From JABDGM01 sp046349975 (GTDB lineage: Bacteria > Planctomycetota > Planctomycetia > Pirellulales > Lacipirellulaceae): a stretch of 64,000 nucleotides of DNA. The notes beneath the pieces were generated by a model, which worked only from the letters and a program-made list of their open reading frames with translations, was not told the DNA's origin and made no database searches. The stretch's first letter is position 1. Every line of letters starts with the position of its first letter. Made by a program: the position numbers and the translations under genes. Positions 29,799 to 36,859 of this stretch are shown here, piece by piece. The DNA is taken from the NCBI GenBank assembly GCA_046349975.1, contig JAXMBH010000016.1, forward strand, positions 1-64,000. Direction: 5' to 3'.

Positions 29799-29902
29799 CT
29801 AGAAGCAGTTTCAAAACCGTGGGCTAGCGCCCTGCGGCTAATCGGATTAGCCGCAATGCGCTAGCGTCCGGTTCGCGTTGCTAGTTTTGAAACTACTTCT
29901 AG
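29799..29902. repeat. 104-bp palindromic MITE-like element
   Basis: The terminal arms CTAGAAGCAGTTTCAAAAC (29799-29817) and GTTTTGAAACTACTTCTAG (29884-29902) are inverted over 19 bp with one mismatch. Nested inside are GCTAGCGC (29823-29830) with GCGCTAGC (29858-29865) and TGCGGCTAATC (29833-29843) with GATTAGCCGCA (29845-29855), so the whole element can form one long hairpin. CTAG stands at both tips. No open reading frame of its own. Confidence 0.78.
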
Positions 29903-29997
29903 TACCCGCTGCCCGTTTCGTCGCACCTTCTTATATCCACCACAGCATTGGCCCGCCATTTGCCCGACTCCGTCGCCGCTTCCCCAATTGTGAAAGT

Positions 29998-30240
29998 ATG
30001 CCGCCAATGCTAATCCGCTTTCTAATCCCAGTGCTCGCCTGGCTGGTCCCATTTTCTACCACGCGCGCCTGCCCGTTCTGCTATTCCGAAACTGGCCAAC
30101 AAGTTCGCGCTGCGATCTTCAACGATCACTTTGCTCTCAACACAGCCGCCACGCTTCTGCCATTTCCATTACTCCTCGCCGTCGTCGCATGGATCTATGT
30201 CGGCAATCCCTTCGCGCGCAAGGATCGAAACGATGAATGA
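29998..30240 (+). CDS. Small exported protein with CPFC motif
   Basis: 80 residues from the ATG at 29998. It starts with a signal-like segment (IRFLIPVLAWLVPFSTTRA), then ACPFCYSETG, then a second hydrophobic segment (LLPFPLLLAVVAWIYVG) and a charged tail. The two cysteines right after the presumed cleavage site resemble a metal or haem/redox site on the outer face of the membrane. The end overlaps the DUF2243 gene by 8 bp, and this gene pair is oriented alike, so they are probably cotranscribed. I do not recognise a named family. Confidence 0.65.
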   Translation: MPPMLIRFLIPVLAWLVPFSTTRACPFCYSETGQQVRAAIFNDHFALNTAATLLPFPLLLAVVAWIYVGNPFARKDRNDE

Positions 30241-30703
30241 ACCAGCCAACCGCGCGCTCATCGCCGCCGGCGCCGCAATCGGCATCGGCATGGGCGGCTT
30301 CGTCGACGGCATCCTCTTCCATCAACTGCTGCAAGCCCACAACATGCTCTCAGCGAAGTTCCCCCCCACGAACATCGTCAACATCGAAGTGAACATGTTC
30401 TGGGACGGACTCTTCCACGCGTTCTGCTGGCTCACCACCATGCTCGGCATCGCCCTGCTGTGGAACGTCGTCCGCCGCGATCGCGCAGTCCTTTCGACAC
30501 CCATGTTCGTCGGCTCGCTCAGCTTGGGCTGGGGACTGTTCAACCTGGTCGAAGGCATCCTGGACCACCACATTCTCCACTTGCATCATGTCCGCGAGAT
30601 CGCCAACCACCTCCCCTGGGACCTCGCCTTCATCGCCAGCGGCGCCGTGCTCGCGATCGTCGGAATTTTCCTGATCCGCTTAAACCCGCAAACAACAACT
30701 TGA
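30233..30703 (+). CDS. DUF2243 domain-containing membrane protein
   Basis: 156 residues from the ATG at 30233, with AAGGA about 8 nt upstream inside the preceding gene. There are four hydrophobic segments with several conserved histidines: GGFVDGILFHQLLQAH, FWDGLFHAFCWL and VEGILDHHILHLHHVRE. This matches the DUF2243 family of small four-helix membrane proteins, where the histidines probably bind metal or haem. It overlaps the CPFC-containing gene by 8 bp. Function is not established; members are often near copper or cytochrome oxidase genes, none of which is seen here. Confidence 0.88.
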   Translation: MNEPANRALIAAGAAIGIGMGGFVDGILFHQLLQAHNMLSAKFPPTNIVNIEVNMFWDGLFHAFCWLTTMLGIALLWNVVRRDRAVLSTPMFVGSLSLGWGLFNLVEGILDHHILHLHHVREIANHLPWDLAFIASGAVLAIVGIFLIRLNPQTTT

Positions 30704-30806
30704 AATCCGGCGACCGATGCGCCGATCCCACTCTTGTGCCCGCCCCTTTACGCCACGGCCATCCACCTGGATAATCACATTTTCACCCGCGGCATCCCCG
30801 CGGCGT

Positions 30807-30880
30807 GGCGGAGTAGCTCAGTTGGTTAGAGCAGCGGAATCATAATCCGCGTGTCGGGGGTTCGAGTCCCTCCTCCGCTA
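30807..30880 (+). tRNA. tRNA-Met (CAT anticodon)
   Basis: 74-nt cloverleaf. The acceptor stem is GGCGGAG with CTCCGCT (one G-U at the first pair), the D-arm contains GCTCAGTTGGTTAGAGC, the anticodon stem is GCGGA/TCCGC around loop ATCATAA (anticodon CAT), and the T-arm is GGGGG-TTCGAGT-CCCTC. CCA is not encoded. The anticodon stem lacks the three G-C pairs of initiators, so it is an elongator Met; tRNA-Ile with a modified C34 cannot be excluded. Two hairpins follow. Confidence 0.95.
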
Positions 30881-30900
30881 TTGGCGTCTTCCGACGCCAA
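30881..30900. repeat. Perfect 8-bp hairpin directly after the tRNA
   Basis: TTGGCGTC (30881-30888) and GACGCCAA (30893-30900) are exact inverted copies around a TTCC loop. It abuts the tRNA 3' end and could stall or protect the precursor, or assist 3' processing. Confidence 0.6.
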
Positions 30901-30922
30901 CGAGCGACAGATATTTGACCAA

Positions 30923-30950
30923 CCCTTGCTCCGGCAAGGGCTTTTTCTTT
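30923..30950 (+). terminator. Terminator of the tRNA gene
   Basis: A perfect 7-bp stem, CCCTTGC (30923-30929) with GCAAGGG (30934-30940), has loop TCCG and is followed by CTTTTTCTTT. It sits 43 nt after the tRNA and has the form of an intrinsic terminator. Confidence 0.85.
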
Positions 30951-31510
30951 GACGGCCCGTGCCGCCGGCTGTGCGTTCGTCCTGAGCCGAGGCCGGTTTG
31001 CCAGATCGGGGTCGTCGTGTAGCGCCAGCCCATCAGTCGAAAAAGGCTGGTTCGCATCTTCGTACGCACTTCTAGCTCCTGGGTGGCCGATGCAACTGGC
31101 CACATTTCTTGCTTGCATTTCCGCGCCATTTTGCTATAGTGGCCATCTGTTCATATAGCTGATGGCTTCGTACGGCACGTCGATTCGAGAAGCACAACTG
31201 CCGCTGCCCATGGCCGCGAAGTTCGACGCTCTGCACCCTCCACCTGACAACTGCACAAATTCGCGCATTCACATCGCGCACGACCAGCGCACCGAACTCC
31301 GTCGAATTTTGCAATGACCCTGCTGAGTAAATTCACCGCGCCATGCTGCTCCTCGTACCCATGTTCAGGAAAATGCCTCCACGCGAAGTCATGGTTCATC
31401 AATTGCTTACGCCAATTCCATGTGCCGTAACTCAGCGCATTCGTCGCTCATCGCTTCCGGAGTTTTGCAATAAAAAATGCGTTTTCGCGCGCGTGTCAAA
31501 ACTCACAGCG
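30951..31510. other. Gene-poor region between tRNA and glycosidase-like gene
   Basis: 560 bp. Frames open here on both strands contain no recognised motif; the minus-strand frame that reads into the tRNA is its complement, not a gene. No integrase remnant or tRNA 3'-end duplication was found, so there is no evidence for an integrated element. Confidence 0.4.
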
Positions 31511-32521
31511 ATGCCGTCGCTCGGCCAGCTCGCTGCGGTTCGAGTTTCGTTGCGGCCAAGACACTCGCTAGTGGCGCCGCTGTCGCCCGCCGGTTCGCTT
31601 GCCGCCATCATCAGCTTGTTGCTCGTCGCAGCGATGTGCGGCAGCATCGCCGCCGAGGGGCCAGCCCCATCCGCAGCTTTTCCTCCTGACTTAGTATCGT
31701 GGCGGCCTCGGGCCAACAACCCCGTGTTCATCGCCGCAGGCCTCGGGCATTGGGACGTCAAAATCCGCGAGCGCGGCTGGATCCTCCGCGACAAAGATGG
31801 CTACCGCATGTGGTTCACCGGCTACGACGGCAATCGCGACAGCCGCAAGCTCCTGGGCCTGGCAACGTCGCCCGATGGCTTGAAGTGGACCCGCTCACCG
31901 AAGAATCCGCTCGTCCGCGACCACTGGGTTGAGGACGTTACCGTCATCGAAGAGAAGAGCAACTACTACATGTTCGCTGAGGGCGAGCACGATAATCACG
32001 CCGAGCTGCTGACTTCGCCCGATGGCCTCACTTGGACGTGGCAAGGCGAGCTCGAAGTCCGCGCGGCCGATGGTCGGACCGCCGCAAAGAAACCCTGCGG
32101 CACGCCGACCGTGTGGGTCGAAAACGGCGTGTGGTATCTCTTCTACGAATGGAATGACAAAGGCGTCTGGCTCGCGCGATCCAGCAATCCGCTCTCGCGC
32201 GTGTGGACGAACGTGCAAAATGCCGCCATCCTCCTTCCCGGTCCGGCCGATTACGACAAAGACATGATTGCCATGGACCAGGTAATCAAACGCGACGGCA
32301 TCTACTATGCCATCTACCACGGCAGCGGCAGCGGAGAAGCCGTGCCGCGCACTTGGAGTACCGACATCGCGCGGTCGACCGACCTCGTGCATTGGGAGAA
32401 ATACGCACACAACCCGATCGTCGCCGACAACAAATCCAGCGGCGAAATTGTCGAGACCGACGCCGGCCCTCGGCTCTACACCATGCACAATCAAGTCGAC
32501 GTGTTTGAACCGGCCAACTGA
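31511..32521 (+). CDS. Exported beta-propeller glycoside hydrolase-like protein
   Basis: 336 residues from the ATG at 31511; the longer frame upstream has no signal-peptide character, whereas this start gives one ending near CGSIAAEG. The mature protein has repeated propeller-blade phrases: WVEDVTVIEEKSNYYMF, HAELLTSPDGLTW, GTPTVWVENGVWYLFYEW, RDGIYYAIYHGSG. These match the five-bladed propeller of GH43/GH32/GH130-type enzymes and related proteins, and acidic residues in each blade could be catalytic. The substrate is not predictable. It stands alone, 60 bp before the DNA ligase gene, which is probably unrelated. Confidence 0.75.
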   Translation: MPSLGQLAAVRVSLRPRHSLVAPLSPAGSLAAIISLLLVAAMCGSIAAEGPAPSAAFPPDLVSWRPRANNPVFIAAGLGHWDVKIRERGWILRDKDGYRMWFTGYDGNRDSRKLLGLATSPDGLKWTRSPKNPLVRDHWVEDVTVIEEKSNYYMFAEGEHDNHAELLTSPDGLTWTWQGELEVRAADGRTAAKKPCGTPTVWVENGVWYLFYEWNDKGVWLARSSNPLSRVWTNVQNAAILLPGPADYDKDMIAMDQVIKRDGIYYAIYHGSGSGEAVPRTWSTDIARSTDLVHWEKYAHNPIVADNKSSGEIVETDAGPRLYTMHNQVDVFEPAN

Positions 32522-32580
32522 CCGACTGCTGGCATTAGACTTGCACGCCCGTCGTACCTGACACGACCGGGAGGCATACG

Positions 32581-33621
32581 ATGCGCGCGCGACGATTGAA
32601 GACACCTTTGTTACCAATGGAGGCCACCACCGTCGAGGAAATCCCAATCGGCGCCGAGTGGCAATACGAACCCAAGTGGGACGGCTTTCGCTGCCTTGCG
32701 TTCCGCCGCGGCAAGAAGGTCGAGCTGCAATCCAAATCCGGTAAACCACTCACGCGGTACTTCCCGGAGGTAGCGGCGGAAATCGCCAGGCTCTCGACCG
32801 ACAACTTTGTGCTCGATGGCGAGGTCGTGATCCCGGTCGGCAATCGATTATCGTTCAACGATCTGCTCATGCGTATTCATCCCGCTGAAAGTCGCATTCG
32901 CAAGCTGGCCGCCGAAACGCCAGCGATGTATATCGTGTTCGATCTGCTCGAAGACGAAACGAACGTGTTAGCCGACTCGCCGCTAGAAGACCGGCGTGAG
33001 CGATTGGAGAAGTTTGCCAAACGCGAATTCAGGAAAACCGATGGCATTCGATTGTCGCCAGCAACGCGTGATGTGAAAGTCGCCCGCCGCTGGTTCAAGG
33101 GAGCCGGCAGGTCGCTCGATGGCGTGATCGCGAAACGCACCGATGTCGAGTATCGCTCCGACGATCGCACCGGCATGTGCAAGATTAAGAAGCAACGCAC
33201 GGTCGACTGCGTCGTTGGCGGCTTCCGATACGCCTCGAAGAAGCGCGAAGTGGGTTCGTTGCTCCTAGGTTTGTACAACGACGACGGCGAATTGGATCAC
33301 GTCGGCTTCACATCCAGCATCGCCCACAACCAACGTGCGGCACTTACCAAGAAACTAGAACAATTGATCGAGCCGCCAGGCTTCACAGGAAAAGCCCCCG
33401 GCGGCCTCAGCCGCTGGAGCACCGAACGTTCGACAAAATGGGAACCGCTCCAACCGAAACTCGTAATCGAAGTCGAATACGATCACTTCACGGGCGGCCG
33501 CTTTCGCCACGGCACCAAGTTCTTGCGCTGGCGGCCAGATAAAGCCCCACGCCAATGCCGCATGGAGCAAGTCGAGCGGGGCGGGGCCGCGTCGCTTCAA
33601 GTATTGATCGCAGGAAAGTAG
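32581..33621 (+). CDS. ATP-dependent DNA ligase, LigD-type ligase domain
   Basis: 346 residues, ATG with GGGAGG about 6 nt upstream. It contains the nucleotidyltransferase motifs of ATP-dependent ligases: motif I EPKWDGFR with nucleotidylated K32, motif III LDGEVVI (D79-E81), motif IV LDGVIAK, motif V KIKKQRTVDCVVGGF, and a C-terminal OB-fold with FRHGTKFLRWRPDK. It most resembles the ligase module of LigD and LigC enzymes used in bacterial end joining or repair. No polymerase or phosphoesterase domain is attached, and no Ku gene lies next to it. It is upstream of, and convergent with, the DUF1854 gene. Confidence 0.92.
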   Translation: MRARRLKTPLLPMEATTVEEIPIGAEWQYEPKWDGFRCLAFRRGKKVELQSKSGKPLTRYFPEVAAEIARLSTDNFVLDGEVVIPVGNRLSFNDLLMRIHPAESRIRKLAAETPAMYIVFDLLEDETNVLADSPLEDRRERLEKFAKREFRKTDGIRLSPATRDVKVARRWFKGAGRSLDGVIAKRTDVEYRSDDRTGMCKIKKQRTVDCVVGGFRYASKKREVGSLLLGLYNDDGELDHVGFTSSIAHNQRAALTKKLEQLIEPPGFTGKAPGGLSRWSTERSTKWEPLQPKLVIEVEYDHFTGGRFRHGTKFLRWRPDKAPRQCRMEQVERGGAASLQVLIAGK

Positions 33622-33659
33622 AGAAGCGGCACGCACTGCGCGTGGCTCATCCAACTCTC

Positions 33660-34196
33660 TCACACGTACCATTCCACAATCCGCCGCGTCTTCGCATCGG
33701 CCCGGCGAAGATCAGGAATCAGATAACGAGTGCCATGCGCGTCGATAATGATAATCTGGTGATCACCAACGCGGCGCACGTCGTCTTCGGCCTTAAGCAC
33801 AAAGTGTGTCGAGCCGCGATCGGTTTCCACAACAAACTCACAGGGCTCGGTATTGCCGGAGACACGCACAATGCGTTCAATCACCGGCACAAACTCGCGC
33901 CGCGCGAGTTCCTGCCGCAGCAGCTCCCACACTTCCGGAGCCAAATGCTCCGGATTCTCCACGCATGCCACTTCGACATTGTCGTCGCCACGGATCGAGA
34001 TCCACTTATCTGGGAAAGAGATCGGAAAGAGCGGCACGGGAGCCACCGGACCACGGCGAACGCCCGTGGGCCCCTCAAACACAAGCTGCCCCCATTCATC
34101 GCGCGCCAGCGTGAAATCGGGCGTAGTGATGAGTTCGTGCGGCTCGGGTTCACTGAAAACCCGCGGCTCGGCTTTCGGCGTGCCGTTTTTCGTCAT
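33660..34196 (-). CDS. Cyanophycin metabolism-associated DUF1854 family protein
   Basis: 178 residues matching the DUF1854 family: FTLARDEWGQLVFEGPTG, PVPLFPISFPDKWISI, PEVWELLRQELARREF, IERIVRV, and the C-terminal HQIIIIDAHGTRYLIPDL. In several phyla this family is encoded beside a large ABC transporter and cyanophycin synthetase and is named accordingly. Here the ATG overlaps the TGA of the ABC transporter gene (34193-34196), so the two are translationally coupled, and cphA lies divergently upstream. It is predicted to be cytosolic. The biochemical role is not established; it may regulate or complete the transporter. Confidence 0.9.
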   Translation of the reverse strand: MTKNGTPKAEPRVFSEPEPHELITTPDFTLARDEWGQLVFEGPTGVRRGPVAPVPLFPISFPDKWISIRGDDNVEVACVENPEHLAPEVWELLRQELARREFVPVIERIVRVSGNTEPCEFVVETDRGSTHFVLKAEDDVRRVGDHQIIIIDAHGTRYLIPDLRRADAKTRRIVEWYV

Positions 34197-36544
34197 GCGC
34201 CGATCCTTTCCGAAAGTTCCAAGTTCGCCTGGTTCAATCGGGCATACGTGTCGGAGGTTTCGACCAGCTCCTCGTGCCCGCCGACGGCGGTCACAGCGCC
34301 TTGTTCAAGTACCACAATGCGATCGGCCCGGCGGAGCGTGCTCAGCCGATGCGCGATGGCCAGCGTCGTGCGGCCTTCGATCAGATTCGAAAGCGCCTCT
34401 TGGATTTCACGTTCCGTCTCCGTGTCAACGCTCGAAGTGGCCTCATCTAGGATCAAGATGCGCGGGTCGGTAAGGATCGCGCGGGCAATGGAAATACGTT
34501 GGCGCTCACCGCCAGAAAGCGACTGGCCGCGTTCGCCAACGAGCGAGTCGTATCCATCTTGCAAGTTGAGGATAAACTCATGAGCCCGGGCCGCACGAGC
34601 AGCAGCAATGATTTCCGCGGGCGTCGCATCGGGCCGCCCGTAAGCGATGTTCTCAGCAATCGTGCCGTAGAACAAGAACGGCTCCTGCAATACGATGCCG
34701 ATGTTCTTGCGAAATTCCTCGACGGGAAACGAGCGAATGTCGGTGCCGTCGACGAGGATCGCCCCGGCAGCGACATCATAAAACCGGCAAATAAGATTTA
34801 CGAGCGTGCTTTTGCCCGCGCCGCTCGGGCCGACAAGACCAATCATTTGGCCAGGTTCGATCGCCAGGCTCACGTCCCGAATCACGGTGCGCGTGCCGTA
34901 TTTGAACGACACGTTGCGAAGTTCGATCTTGCCGAGCAAGCGACCCGGATGCACCGGGCGGACCGGTTCGGCAACACTCGCCCGCCGATCAAGAATCTCG
35001 AAGATACGATGCGTCGACGCCGCCGCCCGCTGCGTCGAGGCCAGGAACCGGCTCATCGAATCAAGCCGCAAATACAAGCGGCTCATATAGCCAATGAACA
35101 TCGTGAGCATGCCGAGGTCCACATCCGAGCGAAAGATCATCCGCCATGCGCCGTAGCCCCAAATGACAAGCATGCCGCAATCGGTCAGGAACGTGACCGT
35201 CGGGCCGAAGAAAGACCACAATACGTTCACGCGATTGTTCGCGTCGAGTACGTGCTGATTGCGGCCGGCAAACCGCGCGACCTCGCGCCGCTCCTGAGCG
35301 AAGGCTTTGACGACGCGAATACCGGGAATCGTATCGGCCAGCACGTTGACCATTTCGGCCCAGGCCGCGCTCGTACGCGCGAAGCCATGCCGCAAACGAA
35401 TGCGCACCCGCTGTGCCATCCAAGCGATGAGCGGGAAAGGCAGCAGCGTGACGAGCGCCATCTTCTGGTCGATCGAGAGCAAAATTCCGGCCGTCATGAT
35501 GATCATCAGCACATCGGTGCCGAAATCGAGCAGGTTGACCGACAGGAAGTTGCAAATGCGATCGGTGTCGCTACTCACCCGCGAGATCAGATCGCCCGTG
35601 CGTTTGCCGCCGAAGAACTCGAGCGACAGCCGTTGGAGTTGGGCATACGTTTCATTGCGAAGATCAGCGCTGATTTGCTCGCTCACCCGCGCGAGCACGT
35701 AAGACTTGGCCCAGCTGAGGATCCAAGCGAGAATTGCCGCGCCGAACAAGCCACTGAGGTACCACTTCACCAGCGAGAAATCGACGGGCTGACCGGCCTG
35801 ATGCGGTACCAGCACATTGTTAATCAGCGGCATCGTGATGTACGGAGGCACGAGCCCAGCCGCTGTGCTCGCAATCGTCAAGGCGAAACCGAGCGCGACC
35901 ATCGCGGCCCGCGGTTTGGCGAAGCGGCCCAGTCGCCACAGCGACCGCACTGGCGGTGGCGATGCTGTCGGCGTACATGCTTCGCACGTTGTCGCAGGCG
36001 GCTCGATCGTCGCGCCGCACGATGGGCAAATCGATGCGGCCGCTGCAATTGCCGTCGACTTCGCTTTCTTCGCCGAGTCTCGCGCCGTACGTTCGAAGGC
36101 CTGCACGAATTGTGTTGCCGCGCTCGACTTGGCCGCGGTGTAGTGCCAATTCCCTTCGAGCGACGTGCTGCCGCGCAGTTCCAGAACACCGAGGCCGCCC
36201 GATTCGCGGGCGCGCAGATCGCCGATGTCGCGCAGGTACCACACCTGCCACTGTGCGTTCGCCGGGTTGCCGTTGCCACTGAGTCCGGCTTCGCTGGCTG
36301 GCGAAGATGGGCCGCCCCCCGAACTGGCCAGGATCCGTCGGTCGGTCAGAACGATCAGCCCGTCGGAAAAATTCAGCAGATTATTGAGATCCGGCTCGAA
36401 ACACCAAACGGGGTGTTCGCCAACCGCCAGCTGCGCTTTCACGCTCGGCCGCCAAAGTGGCGGAATGATTTCGGAATTGTCGAAAGCGGTACTAGGGGGC
36501 ACGATTCTAGCGGAAAATAAGGCTCGCGCTGAACTTCGTCTCAA
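34193..36544 (-). CDS. Cyanophycin metabolism-associated ABC transporter (ATPase-permease fusion)
   Basis: 783 residues. Residues 35-155 form a globular N-terminal region with a PH-like stretch (DGLIVLTDRRILASS). A zinc ribbon follows (C173, C176, C187, C190: CPSCG and CEAC). The ABC exporter permease domain of six helices spans about 210-500. The ATPase has Walker A GLVGPSGAGKSTLV, Q-loop QEPFLFYG, signature LSGGERQRISIA, Walker B ILILDEATSSVD and H-loop AHRL. The extra N-terminal part distinguishes it from plain MsbA-type exporters and is shared with cyanophycin-associated transporters. It is divergent from cphA and overlaps the DUF1854 gene. The start at 36544 is uncertain (a GTG at 36502 is possible). 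Substrate unknown. Confidence 0.92.
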   Translation of the reverse strand: MRRSSARALFSARIVPPSTAFDNSEIIPPLWRPSVKAQLAVGEHPVWCFEPDLNNLLNFSDGLIVLTDRRILASSGGGPSSPASEAGLSGNGNPANAQWQVWYLRDIGDLRARESGGLGVLELRGSTSLEGNWHYTAAKSSAATQFVQAFERTARDSAKKAKSTAIAAAASICPSCGATIEPPATTCEACTPTASPPPVRSLWRLGRFAKPRAAMVALGFALTIASTAAGLVPPYITMPLINNVLVPHQAGQPVDFSLVKWYLSGLFGAAILAWILSWAKSYVLARVSEQISADLRNETYAQLQRLSLEFFGGKRTGDLISRVSSDTDRICNFLSVNLLDFGTDVLMIIMTAGILLSIDQKMALVTLLPFPLIAWMAQRVRIRLRHGFARTSAAWAEMVNVLADTIPGIRVVKAFAQERREVARFAGRNQHVLDANNRVNVLWSFFGPTVTFLTDCGMLVIWGYGAWRMIFRSDVDLGMLTMFIGYMSRLYLRLDSMSRFLASTQRAAASTHRIFEILDRRASVAEPVRPVHPGRLLGKIELRNVSFKYGTRTVIRDVSLAIEPGQMIGLVGPSGAGKSTLVNLICRFYDVAAGAILVDGTDIRSFPVEEFRKNIGIVLQEPFLFYGTIAENIAYGRPDATPAEIIAAARAARAHEFILNLQDGYDSLVGERGQSLSGGERQRISIARAILTDPRILILDEATSSVDTETEREIQEALSNLIEGRTTLAIAHRLSTLRRADRIVVLEQGAVTAVGGHEELVETSDTYARLNQANLELSERIGA

Positions 36545-36859
36545 AATGGGACGATGGCGGCGGCTTGAAATGCTGGGGGTAACTATAATTATAAGGACTG
36601 GGTTATTACTATGCCGATGTTTTGTCGAAAATCATTGCTCAGCGGGTATCCCTGGGTTCGACAGCTATCATAGCTTCCTCTGCCTTCATAAATTACCTAT
36701 AGAACCAACCAAAACGCGACTTCGTAATTAAAGGTCGTGAGGGGCAGTCTTGCATCGCTGGTGAGGGGCAATCTTACACAGTGTCGCCAGCACGAGTGGT
36801 GCGCCAGCTGCGCATCATTCTTTCTGACGGATTCAATGAGTTGAGGCAACGCTCGTTTT
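36545..36859. other. Divergent promoter region of cphA and the ABC transporter
   Basis: 315 bp that must carry the promoters of both cphA and the transporter operon. It contains an AT-rich segment around TATAAT (36584-36589) and the direct repeats listed at 36737-36778. No gene is seen. Confidence 0.5.
36737..36778 (+). promoter_or_regulatory. Tandem 18-bp direct repeat upstream of cphA
   Basis: Two copies of GTGAGGGGCARTCTTRCA stand at 36737-36754 and 36761-36778; they agree at 16 of 18 positions and are spaced 24 bp start to start. They lie 80-120 bp before the cphA ATG and could be operator sites. Function is unproven. Confidence 0.4.

Noticed and set aside
30840..31118. Minus-strand frame of 92 codons ending in a GLEPPTRGL-like sequence
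   Set aside because: It reads through the complement of the tRNA-Met gene; this peptide is a familiar by-product of translating tRNA complements.
30881..31510. Integrated element downstream of tRNA-Met
   Set aside because: No integrase, no duplicated tRNA 3' end and no change of gene content; only hairpins and the terminator are seen.
34499..36520. Plus-strand frame of 673 codons opposite the ABC transporter
   Set aside because: The opposite strand carries all ABC motifs; the antisense frame is His/Arg-rich, a typical high-GC shadow.
36565..36589. TTGAAA...TATAAT promoter for cphA
   Set aside because: Spacing of 13 bp is too short for a sigma-70 type promoter; only the AT-rich segment is noted.
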